A DNA stretch of 31,146 nucleotides. It comes from Colimorpha sp964483145 (lineage in GTDB: Bacteria > Bacteroidota > Bacteroidia > Bacteroidales > P3). The notes under the pieces are model-generated. The model searched no databases and had not been told where the DNA came from. It worked only from the letters and a program-made list of their open reading frames with translations. Where the stretch lies: the NCBI GenBank assembly GCA_964483145.1, contig CAZAAK010000021.1, forward strand, positions 1 to 31,146, given 5' to 3'. The position numbers and the translations under genes are program-made. This document shows, one piece after another, positions 17,682 through 27,877 of the stretch (positions are counted from its first letter, which is position 1; each line of letters opens with the position of its first letter).

Positions 17682-18614
17682 TTGTTCGAAGATTTAGAAA
17701 AATACAAATCGCTGGACTTCTATGCACGTCAGATTGTAGAGGGTTTCCTCACGGGCTTGCATAGGAGTCCTTTTCATGGTTTCTCTGTCGAATTTGCCGA
17801 GCATCGTCAGTATAGTCCAGGGGAGTCGACCCGTAACATCGACTGGAAGCTTTATGGCCGCACCAACAAGCTCTTTGTCAAGTGTTTTGAGGAAGAGACC
17901 AATTTGCGTTGTCAGCTGGTGATCGACCACAGTGGCTCGATGTTCTTTCCCACGCAATACCATGGTGATATCCAACACCCCAACAAACTGACTTTTGCCT
18001 GCTATGCAGCTGCAGTGCTTTCGGAATTGTTGGTGCGCCAACGCGATGCCTTTGGCCTGTCGTTATTGAGCGATGGTATTGATTTGCAAACCGATAGCCG
18101 TAGTAGCCGCACGCACCAGCAATATTTGCTGGGTTTGTTGCAGAAGGAGTTGATGAAGGCCCCTCCCGACAAGTCGAGCGTAGGTTTTGCCGGTTCGCAT
18201 TTCTGTGAGGCGCTTCATCTTACCGCCGAGCAGTTGCACAAACGCTCGTTGGTAGTCATTTTTACCGATGCCCTAGTTCGGCCCGAAGATCGAGACCCTC
18301 TAATTGATGCCTTGCGACATTTGCGCCATTGCAAACACGAGGTAATTCTTTTCCACACCCTTCATCGTAGCTGGGAAGTTCTGTTTGACTATCCCAATCG
18401 CCCTACCGAATTCATTGACCTTGAGACAGGTCGTCGGCTGAAGGCGAACCCCTCCGAGGTGGCCGAGCAATACCGTCGGCAGATGGCTCGTCTGCAGGCC
18501 GACATCAAGCAGCATGCCATCCGCTACCATGTTGATTATCAGCCTGTTGATATTGCATTGGGGTTCGACCAGGTGATGTTGCCGTACTTGCTCAAACGTA
18601 GCCGACGCCCATAG
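17682..18614 (+). CDS. DUF58 domain-containing protein, TTG start
   Basis: The 310-residue protein contains the DUF58 signature HRQYSPGESTRNIDWKLYGRTNKLFVKCFEEETNL and a following VWA-like fold with VIDHSGSM (metal-site-like DxSxS) and VVIFTDAL. DUF58 proteins usually work with a MoxR AAA+ ATPase in protein maturation or envelope processes. The start must be TTG at 17682: an in-frame TAA ends at 17678, an AGAGG ribosome site lies at 17671-17675, and the first in-frame ATG is about 86 codons later. Homologues also begin like MFEDLEKY. No moxR or VWA partner gene is adjacent; thioredoxin lies upstream. Confidence 0.88.
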   Translation: MFEDLEKYKSLDFYARQIVEGFLTGLHRSPFHGFSVEFAEHRQYSPGESTRNIDWKLYGRTNKLFVKCFEEETNLRCQLVIDHSGSMFFPTQYHGDIQHPNKLTFACYAAAVLSELLVRQRDAFGLSLLSDGIDLQTDSRSSRTHQQYLLGLLQKELMKAPPDKSSVGFAGSHFCEALHLTAEQLHKRSLVVIFTDALVRPEDRDPLIDALRHLRHCKHEVILFHTLHRSWEVLFDYPNRPTEFIDLETGRRLKANPSEVAEQYRRQMARLQADIKQHAIRYHVDYQPVDIALGFDQVMLPYLLKRSRRP

Positions 18615-19008
18615 AAAAGGCTTTAGGATAAAGGGACTTGAGGGCAGGATTGTCTTGCTAAGGCACTTTTTTCGTCACGATAGTGTTTGCCGTAAATACG
18701 GTTGCAGGTAGGGTGGGTGTGTTGGCTAAGGATAGGATTTAAAGGGTTTTTCCTTTGCTTGAGGGAAGGCCGATTTGGTAGGAGAGCAAGCGCAGGTAGC
18801 GTGCAATAGGGGGTCGGGGGGGCAACGGAGTAGCACGTAGAGGGTTTTGATTAGCTATTTTTTGGGCTCTCATTTTCACGCAGATAAAGATTGTTGATAA
18901 TATTTTTCGAGAAAAATTGAGTCCTATATACAGTAATTCAATATTTTTTACTATCTTTGCAATCTCAAAATTGTAGATATTAACAAACATTTATTCCTAA
19001 AAATACAA
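18615..19008. other. intergenic region before butyrate kinase
   Basis: This 394-nt stretch has no convincing gene. It contains a GCTTTAGG motif just after the DUF58 stop, a G-rich tract near 18810-18825, and an AT-rich promoter region ending in the -7 box at 18952. Confidence 0.6.
18952..18959 (+). promoter_or_regulatory. Bacteroidota -7 promoter box for butyrate kinase
   Basis: TATCTTTG followed by CAATC in a strongly AT-rich stretch matches TAnnTTTG. It is 49 nt upstream of the butyrate kinase ATG. Confidence 0.75.
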
Positions 19009-20100
19009 ATGAGCAACAAGAAGTATACCTTAGTTGTCAACCCCGGGGCAACCTCCACCAAGGCTGCCATCTATGAGGGAGAAACCGAAGTATTCACCGA
19101 GAATCTGTCCCACCCTATTGAGGAGATTCAGAAATTTGCTGAAGTGGCCGATCAGTTTGATTACCGCAAGGGAGCTATTTTGGACATGATTGAGCGTCAT
19201 GGAATTGGCACCGATGAGATTGCCATCGTGATGGGTCGTGGCGGCCTTACTCGCCCTTGCGAGAGCGGTACCTATCGTGTTAATGAGTTGATGAAAGAGG
19301 AGTGCCGTGCCGGCATTCAGGGTAAGCATGCTTGCAATCTCGGTGCCTTGATTGGGGACTCCATTGCCAGGCAAATCGGTTTAGAGTGTGCCTATATTTC
19401 CGATCCCGGCATTGTTGACGAACGCCCCGATTTTGCTAGAATTTCTGGTCATCCGGTTTTTGACCTCGACCCCACCCGTGAGGGTGTCATTTGGCACTGC
19501 TTGAACCAAAAGATGACGGCCAAGCTCTATGCCCGTGAACTTGGTAAAAGATACGAGGACTTGAACCTTATCATCGCCCACATGGGTGGTGGTGTGAGCG
19601 TAGGCATCCACGAGCACGGTCGCTGTGTAGACGTCAACCGGGCTCTATGTGGCTTGGGAGCTTTTTCTCCGACCCGTTGTGGTAGCATCAACGCTAGCAA
19701 GCTGATAGAAGTTGCCACTAGTGGCAAGTACACCGAGGCCCAGCTGAAGAAGATGGTTACCAGCGAAGGTGGCTTTGTGGCCTATTTGGGCACTAACGAT
19801 GCCTATGAAGTGGAGAAGAAGGCCATTGCTGGGGACCCCAAGTGCCAACTTCTGGTCGATGCTTTCTGTTATCAGGTTTCGTTGGAAATCAGTCGTTTGG
19901 CCGCTGTTGTAAAGGGAAAGGTCGATGCCATCCTACTTACTGGTGGCATCAGCTATAGCAAGCCGTGGATGCAGCAAATTACCGAGCGCATCGATTGGAT
20001 AGCTCCGGTGAAGGTATACAAAGGCGAAAACGAGATGCTTGCCCTTGCCATCTGCGGTAAGGAAATTCTCGATGGAGCAACCCCCAAGGAGTACAAATAA
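19009..20100 (+). CDS. buk: butyrate kinase
   Basis: Butyrate kinase converts butyryl phosphate and ADP to butyrate and ATP (or the reverse) and belongs to the acetokinase/ASKHA fold. The 363-residue length fits. N-terminal phosphate-binding loop LVVNPGATSTKAAIYEG, the GRGGLTRP segment, IIAHMGGGVSVGIHEHG and LLTGGISYS are all diagnostic. It could also act on branched short-chain acids such as isobutyrate. It stands alone with its own promoter; the phosphate butyryltransferase gene (ptb) often next to it is not in the window. Confidence 0.94.
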   Translation: MSNKKYTLVVNPGATSTKAAIYEGETEVFTENLSHPIEEIQKFAEVADQFDYRKGAILDMIERHGIGTDEIAIVMGRGGLTRPCESGTYRVNELMKEECRAGIQGKHACNLGALIGDSIARQIGLECAYISDPGIVDERPDFARISGHPVFDLDPTREGVIWHCLNQKMTAKLYARELGKRYEDLNLIIAHMGGGVSVGIHEHGRCVDVNRALCGLGAFSPTRCGSINASKLIEVATSGKYTEAQLKKMVTSEGGFVAYLGTNDAYEVEKKAIAGDPKCQLLVDAFCYQVSLEISRLAAVVKGKVDAILLTGGISYSKPWMQQITERIDWIAPVKVYKGENEMLALAICGKEILDGATPKEYK

Positions 20101-20163
20101 TGGTTTCACCCGTGCGCGGGAATGCATGCAACTGCCCGAGTGGGGGTGAGTAGATTAGACAAG

Positions 20164-20199
20164 AATAATCGCTGCAATTGTTCCATTGTGGCGATTATT
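20164..20199 (+). terminator. probable terminator hairpin after butyrate kinase
   Basis: AATAATCGC and GCGATTATT pair perfectly, with an inner CAAT/ATTG pairing and a six-base loop, starting 64 nt after the buk stop. The 3' side has only a short T run, so termination is likely but not certain. Confidence 0.6.
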
Positions 20200-20255
20200 T
20201 GCAATAAAGCCATGATAGGCAAATATTTCAACAAATTCAAAACAAACCACACGTT

Positions 20256-21095
20256 ATGAAAAAAACGATTCTTATCGTTGCCCTACTGCTCCTCGGCGCT
20301 ACCGTTATTGCGCAGGAGGTAAAGATCAAACGAGGCAAGGTTACTTTGTCCGAAGCCGACTATAACACGCTTAAGCAGAAGGCCGATGCTTACGAGGCTG
20401 CCCAAAAGGCGTTGAACGAGACCTTGGCGGCTTATCAGAAACAGCAGAGCATGAACGATATGTACAAGCCCATTGTGCTGAAGGATTTCAACGACTCCGC
20501 CTCCTATGCCATTGGCAAGGATATCTACCAAAGTTGGCTTCAGCAAAACTCAGGAATCAACGGACAGGCGGCCGGGCAATCGATGATAGACTGTTACAAA
20601 GGGCAGAATACCTGGACCAACGAAACAATGCGTCCTTTGCTCGTTCGCTTTCAGCAGGAGTTCGAAAAACGTCAGCGCGCTGAGCAAGAGCGTATGATGG
20701 CCAGCAAGGATGAAAATATTGCAGCTGGTAAAAAATTTCTGGAAGAAAACGCCTTGAACAAATCGATCTATACCACCAAGAGCGGCTTGCAGTACAGGAT
20801 TTTGAAGAAAGGCAACGGCAAAAAGCCCAAGGCTTCCGACAAAGTGCGCGTACACTATACCGGTACCCTTATTGATGGAACCAAATTTGACAGTAGTGTT
20901 GATCGCGGGCAGCCGATGGAGTTTCCTTTAAGCGCTGTTATTCCCGGTTGGACCGAAGGCTTGCAGTTGATGGATGAAGGTTCTAAGTACATCCTTTACA
21001 TCCCCTACAACCTTGGCTATGGTGAGCAACCCGCAGGAGCCATTCCTCCTGGCTCAACGTTGATTTTTGAGGTAGAGCTATTGCAAATACTATAG
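20256..21095 (+). CDS. FKBP-type peptidyl-prolyl isomerase
   Basis: This 279-residue exported isomerase has a signal peptide ending in VIAQ, a helical N-terminal dimerisation-like region (residues about 25-170, including coiled-coil-like ADYNTLKQKADAYEAAQKALNET), and a C-terminal FKBP domain (about 190-279: VRVHYTGTLIDGTKFDSS, VIPGWTEGLQLM, YIPYNLGYGEQ, IPPGSTLIFEVELL). This resembles Mip/FkpA foldases acting in the periplasm. The cleavage region lacks a lipobox cysteine. The next gene, chorismate synthase, starts 34 nt downstream. Confidence 0.93.
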   Translation: MKKTILIVALLLLGATVIAQEVKIKRGKVTLSEADYNTLKQKADAYEAAQKALNETLAAYQKQQSMNDMYKPIVLKDFNDSASYAIGKDIYQSWLQQNSGINGQAAGQSMIDCYKGQNTWTNETMRPLLVRFQQEFEKRQRAEQERMMASKDENIAAGKKFLEENALNKSIYTTKSGLQYRILKKGNGKKPKASDKVRVHYTGTLIDGTKFDSSVDRGQPMEFPLSAVIPGWTEGLQLMDEGSKYILYIPYNLGYGEQPAGAIPPGSTLIFEVELLQIL

Positions 21096-21129
21096 CCTTT
21101 CCTAGGCGCGCAACCCAATAATTTGCACC

Positions 21130-22047
21130 ATGAACAGCATAGGCAACACATTTAGGCTGACCACTTTTGGGGAATCGCACGGGGGGGCTGTGGGAGGTAT
21201 CTTGGATGGTTGCCCAGCGGGGGTGGAGCTAGACATGGACTTTATCCGGGATGAATTGAGGCGACGCCGCGAGGGCGATGTGCCATCGGCCTTGACTACT
21301 ACCCGGCAGGAGGCAGATGAAGTGGAATGGCTCAGTGGTATCTACCTTGGGCGCACCTTAGGTACATCCATTGCTTTTATGGTGTGTAATAGAGACTGCC
21401 AATCGGAGGACTATCGGAGGCTTGAGGATTTCTGTCGCCCAGGTCATGCCGACTATACCTATCAAGAGAAATACCACCACCGCGACCCTCGTGGTGGTGG
21501 TCGCGCCTCGGGGCGAGAGACTGTGGCTAGGGTGATAGCTGGGGCTATTGCCAAACAGTTGTTGGGTAAGCGGATGTCCTTTTCCACCAGCATTTGCGGG
21601 AATAAGGTCAGTTGCACCATAAGTGGGTTACCCGCTGGCGTGGGCGAGCCCATTTTCGACCGATTGAACGCTCGGTTGGGCTTTGCCATGCTTTCCATCC
21701 CCTCTGCCATGTCGTTCTCGGTAGGAGACCCCGATGGTAGCTGGCAACTGCCGCGGGAGGATTTTCCCGACCAATGGAGGGAATTTGGTTATGGAGACAA
21801 AGTCACCTTAACCAACCACTGTGGGGGCATACAGGGCGGCATCAGCAATGGCATGCCCGTGGTATTCCATGTGGGCTTTCATCTCCCCGTTACCCAACTA
21901 GGTGGTATGGTATGCCGAGGGCGAGGAGGCGAATTGCATGCAGTGGAGGTCCGAGGCCGACATGATCGGGTGCACATTACGCGTCTTCCTGTTGTGGTAG
22001 AGGCTATGGCGGCTCTAACCGTTGCCGATTTGGTCCGTTTGAGCTAG
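21130..22047 (+). CDS. aroC: compact chorismate synthase
   Basis: AroC converts EPSP to chorismate using reduced FMN, the last step of the shikimate pathway. The signature residues are kept: His17 (GESHG), His106 (RPGHADYTY), the RDPRGGGRASGRET block, GGIQGGISNG and the GRHD pair His278-Asp279. The protein is only 305 residues against the usual 350-360. A segment of roughly 50 residues is missing between AIAKQLL (about 140) and CTISGLPAGVGEP (about 160), where known enzymes have an inserted loop region ending near the GDSIG-type motif. The reading frame is intact and the ends are complete, so this appears to be a shortened but functional enzyme rather than a pseudogene. Confidence 0.9.
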   Translation: MNSIGNTFRLTTFGESHGGAVGGILDGCPAGVELDMDFIRDELRRRREGDVPSALTTTRQEADEVEWLSGIYLGRTLGTSIAFMVCNRDCQSEDYRRLEDFCRPGHADYTYQEKYHHRDPRGGGRASGRETVARVIAGAIAKQLLGKRMSFSTSICGNKVSCTISGLPAGVGEPIFDRLNARLGFAMLSIPSAMSFSVGDPDGSWQLPREDFPDQWREFGYGDKVTLTNHCGGIQGGISNGMPVVFHVGFHLPVTQLGGMVCRGRGGELHAVEVRGRHDRVHITRLPVVVEAMAALTVADLVRLS

Positions 22048-22107
22048 ACTTGGAAGACACTTTCTGCAACCGATACCCCATACGAAAACAACTTTTCTTC
22101 CAAACAT

Positions 22108-22863
22108 ATGATCAAACTCAGAACAAAATTTTTTTTCTCCGCCTTGACCACACTCTTGTTTGTGGCTTGTAGCGGAGCAGGTGACCGGATTACCATTGAA
22201 GGCACCCTAGAGGGTGGTGCAGGAAAGACGATTTTTATAGAGGAAATGAGCCCCGATGCACGCATCTTTCTCGACTCCATTACCTTAGACAGAAAAGGCC
22301 ATTTTAAGTTCACTTACAACATGCCATACAAGACCTTCTACAATGTGCATGTCTCCAATGATGACTATGTGGTACTCCTGCCCGATGCAGGATCTACCAT
22401 CGAGATGAGCGGCAACTACGACTCGCTTTCGCTGACCTATCGTATTAGGGGCGACAAGGATTCGCAACTTCTGTGGCAGTTGCAGGACTACACCAATAAT
22501 GGTACGCGTGCGTTGCGCGCCTTAGTGGCTACCGACCGGCAGAATACCCAGCGTCTAGAGCAGGGGGAAATTTCGCAGCATCAGTTCGATGTTGCACACA
22601 GCCGCACCGATTCCGTCTACTTGGCCACGTTCTCCGAACAACAACAGTATGTGGTCCGTTTTATAGAGGATAATCTAGGCTCATTGGCCACGCTAATAGC
22701 GTTGTATAAGCCATTCAATGGCCGCCAGCTGATAAATCCAGAAGATAGTTTTGAATTCTACGAAGGGGTGCTCCAAGGCCTTGAAAGTTGCTTGCCGGAC
22801 AATCCGCATACACTCAGTTTTAAGAATCAGGTGGAACGTACTCGCTTCCAGTATGCCCGGTAA
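22108..22863 (+). CDS. DUF4369 lipoprotein lacking thioredoxin domain
   Basis: The 251-residue protein has a lipoprotein signal with Cys21 (LLFVACSG) and the DUF4369 fold (ITIEGTLEGGAGKTIFIEEM ... LLPDAGSTIEMSGNYDS), followed by a helical region (QQYVVRFIEDNLGSLATLIALYK). In most Bacteroidota, DUF4369 proteins continue with a C-terminal AhpC/TlpA thioredoxin domain; this one stops where that domain would begin. It is predicted to be membrane-anchored in the periplasm. It overlaps the LpxH-type gene by 11 nt. Function is unknown. Confidence 0.83.
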   Translation: MIKLRTKFFFSALTTLLFVACSGAGDRITIEGTLEGGAGKTIFIEEMSPDARIFLDSITLDRKGHFKFTYNMPYKTFYNVHVSNDDYVVLLPDAGSTIEMSGNYDSLSLTYRIRGDKDSQLLWQLQDYTNNGTRALRALVATDRQNTQRLEQGEISQHQFDVAHSRTDSVYLATFSEQQQYVVRFIEDNLGSLATLIALYKPFNGRQLINPEDSFEFYEGVLQGLESCLPDNPHTLSFKNQVERTRFQYAR

Positions 22864-23620
22864 TAAGTTGTATTTTGTCACCGATGCGCACCTTGGTGCT
22901 GGGCGCGATACCATGGATCGCGAGAAGCAGTTGTGCGCCTTGCTCGATCAAATGAAGCAAGATGCTGCCATGGTGATTTTTTTGGGTGACATATTCGACT
23001 TTTGGTTCACTTACCGTTATGTGGTTCCACGAGGTTATGTTAGGTTGTTGGGTCGCATGGCAGAGATGGCCGATAATGGCATAGAACTGCATTTTTTTGT
23101 AGGTAACCACGACATGTGGCTTTTCGACTACTTGGGCAGTCAGATGAACATTACTGTGCATAACGACCCCGAAGTCATTGTTTTTGATGGCAGAAAATTC
23201 CTAATGGGGCATGGCGATGGTCTCGGCCATTTGGACCGGCGTTATGACTGCTTGCGAAAAGTCTTTCGCTGTCGGCTGAACCAGAGGCTATTTGCCATTT
23301 TGCCGGAATGGATGACCTTTGGTGTTGCGCTAGGGTGGAGCAGGAACAGTCGCAAGGGGCATATCAAGAAGAATCCCCGCATCTTTGAGTATCAAGGCGA
23401 CGAGAAAGAAGGTATTGTTCTCTACTGCAAGCAGAGGCTACAGCACGAAGCTCTAGACTATTGCGTTTTTGGACACCGACACACAGCGCTGACGCGTGAG
23501 ATTGAAGCCCAGAACGGTAATCGGTCTCTGTATGTGAATGTAGGCGACTGGCTTAGGCACCGCGATTATGCAGTGTACGAGTCCGGCCGTATGGAGCTAC
23601 GGCAGTGGGGGAAAGAGTGA
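22853..23620 (+). CDS. UDP-2,3-diacylglucosamine diphosphatase (LpxH-type)
   Basis: This metallophosphatase releases UMP from UDP-2,3-diacylglucosamine in lipid A synthesis. From the ATG at 22853 (255 residues) the metal-binding residues are in order: Asp11 and His13 (TDAHLGAG), Asp46 (LGDIFDFW), Asn85-His86-Asp87 (GNHD), His120 (HGDG) and His208-Arg-His210 (GHRHT). The frame is open to 22751, but an upstream start would add 34 unrelated residues inside the DUF4369 gene. The 11-nt overlap suggests translational coupling. Confidence 0.92.
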   Translation: MPGNKLYFVTDAHLGAGRDTMDREKQLCALLDQMKQDAAMVIFLGDIFDFWFTYRYVVPRGYVRLLGRMAEMADNGIELHFFVGNHDMWLFDYLGSQMNITVHNDPEVIVFDGRKFLMGHGDGLGHLDRRYDCLRKVFRCRLNQRLFAILPEWMTFGVALGWSRNSRKGHIKKNPRIFEYQGDEKEGIVLYCKQRLQHEALDYCVFGHRHTALTREIEAQNGNRSLYVNVGDWLRHRDYAVYESGRMELRQWGKE

Positions 23621-23710
23621 TGCGCTCCACGGGGATTCTGTTTCTGAGCATTAGTGTGCGCGCACCTATGGTTGACTAGACTAGGGTTGACGGTCGTTGT
23701 ACAAAATGAC

Positions 23711-23752
23711 GGATGCAGGATTTCTTCGTTCAAGCGGATGCAGGATTTCTTC
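23711..23752. repeat. 17-bp direct repeat
   Basis: GGATGCAGGATTTCTTC occurs twice without mismatch (23711-23727 and 23736-23752), and the shorter TGCAGGATTT recurs at 23843-23852. Confidence 0.85.
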
Positions 23753-23768
23753 ATTAAAAAAGAATTAT

Positions 23769-23799
23769 AGAGCCGGGTTTTGCATGCTTGGCTCTTTTA
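23769..23799 (+). terminator. probable terminator after LpxH-type gene
   Basis: AGAGCC and GGCTCT form a six-pair stem with a 15-base loop followed by TTTT. It lies 149 nt past the stop. Confidence 0.5.
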
Positions 23800-23934
23800 C
23801 ATTCTTTTACATTCATAAGCTTTCCGAAAGTCGAGGCATCTGTGCAGGATTTTTAAAAATATGCTCTTTGCTGGGGGATTGGTTAGAGGCAGGTAGTGGG
23901 CTGCTAGATATTTATTCTAAAGCAAGTGACAACA

Positions 23935-23994
23935 AAAAAGGCTACCGCCATCTCGGAGCCCGGAAACGGGGGCGCTGGATGGTGGTAGCCTTTG
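23935..23994 (-). terminator. clpB intrinsic terminator
   Basis: On the minus strand, AAAGGCTACCACCATC pairs with GATGGCGGTAGCC (one mismatch) around a GC-rich inner hairpin, followed by a T run. It is 19-78 nt past the clpB stop. Confidence 0.9.
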
Positions 23995-24012
23995 GTGTGT
24001 GAGTCGGTTGCC

Positions 24013-26613
<2,601 letters not shown>

Positions 26614-26870
26614 AATGCAATAATATTTTTTTGCTGTGTATGCAACAAGTTCTGGACCAAGTTGGTAAAAGTCGGACAATTTGACACAAATAAACAAAAA
26701 ACAAAGTCAAAAAACTGGACATTATGTCAGTGTGGAATAAAGTAATCTTGCTCAATCTGGGCAACGACGGCTGAGGGTGCGCTTACTAAGACTTTGGTGC
26801 AGATGAAATCATCCGAATTTGAGTGAAATGCCCAATGGATTTTTTTCGTACATTCGTGCAACTGCGATGT

Positions 26871-26895
26871 ATTGCATTATATTGCATTATATTGC
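26871..26895. repeat. 10-bp tandem repeat
   Basis: ATTGCATTAT occurs twice in tandem followed by ATTGC. It runs directly into the dispersed repeat at 26890. Confidence 0.85.
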
Positions 26896-26917
26896 TCTCC
26901 GGTAAAACTCAAAAAAG
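26890..26917. repeat. dispersed 28-bp repeat, copy 1
   Basis: The core TCCGGTAAAACTCAAAA is shared with 31095-31122; 26 of 28 positions agree across the full element. Flanks diverge beyond this. It could be a mobile element end. Confidence 0.8.
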
Positions 26918-27011
26918 ACGCACAACACATGCTCCGCGAGGAATGTTGCCCTCTGTGGGCGTGCTCCGCCTGGCTCGATAGCCCATGCCTTGGCGGCAAA
27001 GTATGGGTGAT

Positions 27012-27127
27012 TTCGTCTTTTTGTTTACCTTTTGTTTACTTTTAGTTTACTCTTTGTTTACCTAACCTAAATAAAAGGTAAATGAAATGTAAATGAAACC
27101 TAAGTAAAAGGTAAACAAAAAGACGAA
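27012..27127. repeat. 116-bp inverted repeat built from GTTTAC-like units
   Basis: The outer 22 bases are perfectly inverted (TTCGTCTTTTTGTTTACC... and its complement). Both arms consist of 10-12-base units around GTTTAC or ATTTAC, so the inner parts are imperfectly complementary. No target-site duplication is seen. Confidence 0.85.
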
Positions 27128-27128
27128 C

Positions 27129-27324
27129 CTACCGAGGGTCCACCACTAGGTTAAAGGTGCGCCGCTTGGCCTGGCGCACTGCCTGCATTAGGTCCTTGGG
27201 GCTTTGCGTGCTATCCGCATGGCTTTGGAGAATTGCTGTGCGGCCCTTGCCACCAAGCTGTTGTAGGCTTCGCGGGCCGCCGCGGGTCCGTTACCGTAGG
27301 CACGCCAGTAACGTATGTTGCCAT
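27129..27324 (-). pseudogene. frameshifted small basic protein gene
   Basis: Reading leftward, a continuous basic helical protein of about 65 residues appears if one base is added in each of two short homopolymers (the G run near 27322 in minus-strand reading, and the C run at 27198-27201). Pieces seen are NIRYWRAYGNGPAAAREAYN, ARAAQQFSKAMRIARKAP and then KDLMQAVRQAKRRTFNLVVD ending PR-stop. A promoter box lies about 90 nt upstream at 27416-27423. The protein is not recognised. It may be a decayed gene, a sequencing artefact or chance. Confidence 0.35.
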
Positions 27325-27415
27325 TAGTAGTATTCTCCTACTCATTCGGCTGGGATATTATTGTTGCCTAGCAAAACGACTGTCTTTGCCCATAAGAGTA
27401 TATTTTGGGGCAAAA

Positions 27416-27423
27416 CAAAGATA
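27416..27423 (-). promoter_or_regulatory. Bacteroidota -7 promoter box (minus strand)
   Basis: Reads TATCTTTG on the minus strand, identical to the boxes before recognised genes. It points toward the frameshifted small gene. Confidence 0.5.
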
Positions 27424-27790
27424 TAAAAAATGCCGACACCCGGTGAAAAGTGTTGACCATAACTTTGCCCAGGCAAAAGATTTTACCGAGCGACAATGAC
27501 AGTTATGGAATAATTCCTAGGATAATGTGATAAGAAAGGGTGGAGGATAGGAGAGGCAGGTGTAGGGCTATGGCGAGCTTGCGTGAGGACGGCGAGAAGC
27601 GACTCTTGTTTTGAGGTTGGACTTAGCAGGATTATTGGATGGGCGCGGAGCCCATTATCGGGTAGATTTAGCAGGTTGTCGTGTGCAAAATAAGATTCAA
27701 CTCACTGCTAGTGGTCGCGGAAATGTGCGCTATTATAGAGTGTTAGGAATTTTGAGCGGAGGCTATGGGAGCTATTTTAAAAATTCTTCG

Positions 27791-27798
27791 TATCTTTG
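27791..27798 (+). promoter_or_regulatory. Bacteroidota -7 promoter box for the YjbH pair
   Basis: TATCTTTG followed by CATCG matches the consensus and lies about 215 nt upstream of the likely start at 28013, implying a long leader. Confidence 0.7.
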
Positions 27799-27877
27799 CA
27801 TCGCCAAAAACGGCAGAGGCGGCCTACGGGTCGAAAGTTTTTGCCGTAGAGGGGGTCAAACAATCGGGTAGAATGGT

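Larger units (their letters stand above)
23621..24012. other. intergenic region between convergent genes
   Basis: This 392-nt gap holds a terminator for each flanking gene (23769-23799 and 23935-23994), direct repeats at 23711-23752, a partial third copy at 23843-23852 and a duplicated CTTTTACATTC at 23794-23814. No gene is seen. Confidence 0.6.

Noticed and set aside
18739..18990. 83-residue minus-strand frame before butyrate kinase
   Set aside because: It covers the AT-rich promoter of buk, has no ribosome site and a low-complexity composition.
23697..24002. 101-residue plus-strand frame between LpxH-type gene and clpB
   Set aside because: It crosses direct repeats and both terminators and has no recognisable domain.
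27012..27127. CRISPR-like array in the GTTTAC repeats
   Set aside because: Units are 10-12 bp without unique spacers and are inverted, not direct, between the two halves.
27233..27499. 88-residue plus-strand frame
   Set aside because: It runs opposite to the frameshifted basic protein and across its promoter; no family or ribosome site.
27611..27871. 86-residue plus-strand frame
   Set aside because: It spans the -7 box and leader hairpins of the YjbH pair, so it is unlikely to be translated.
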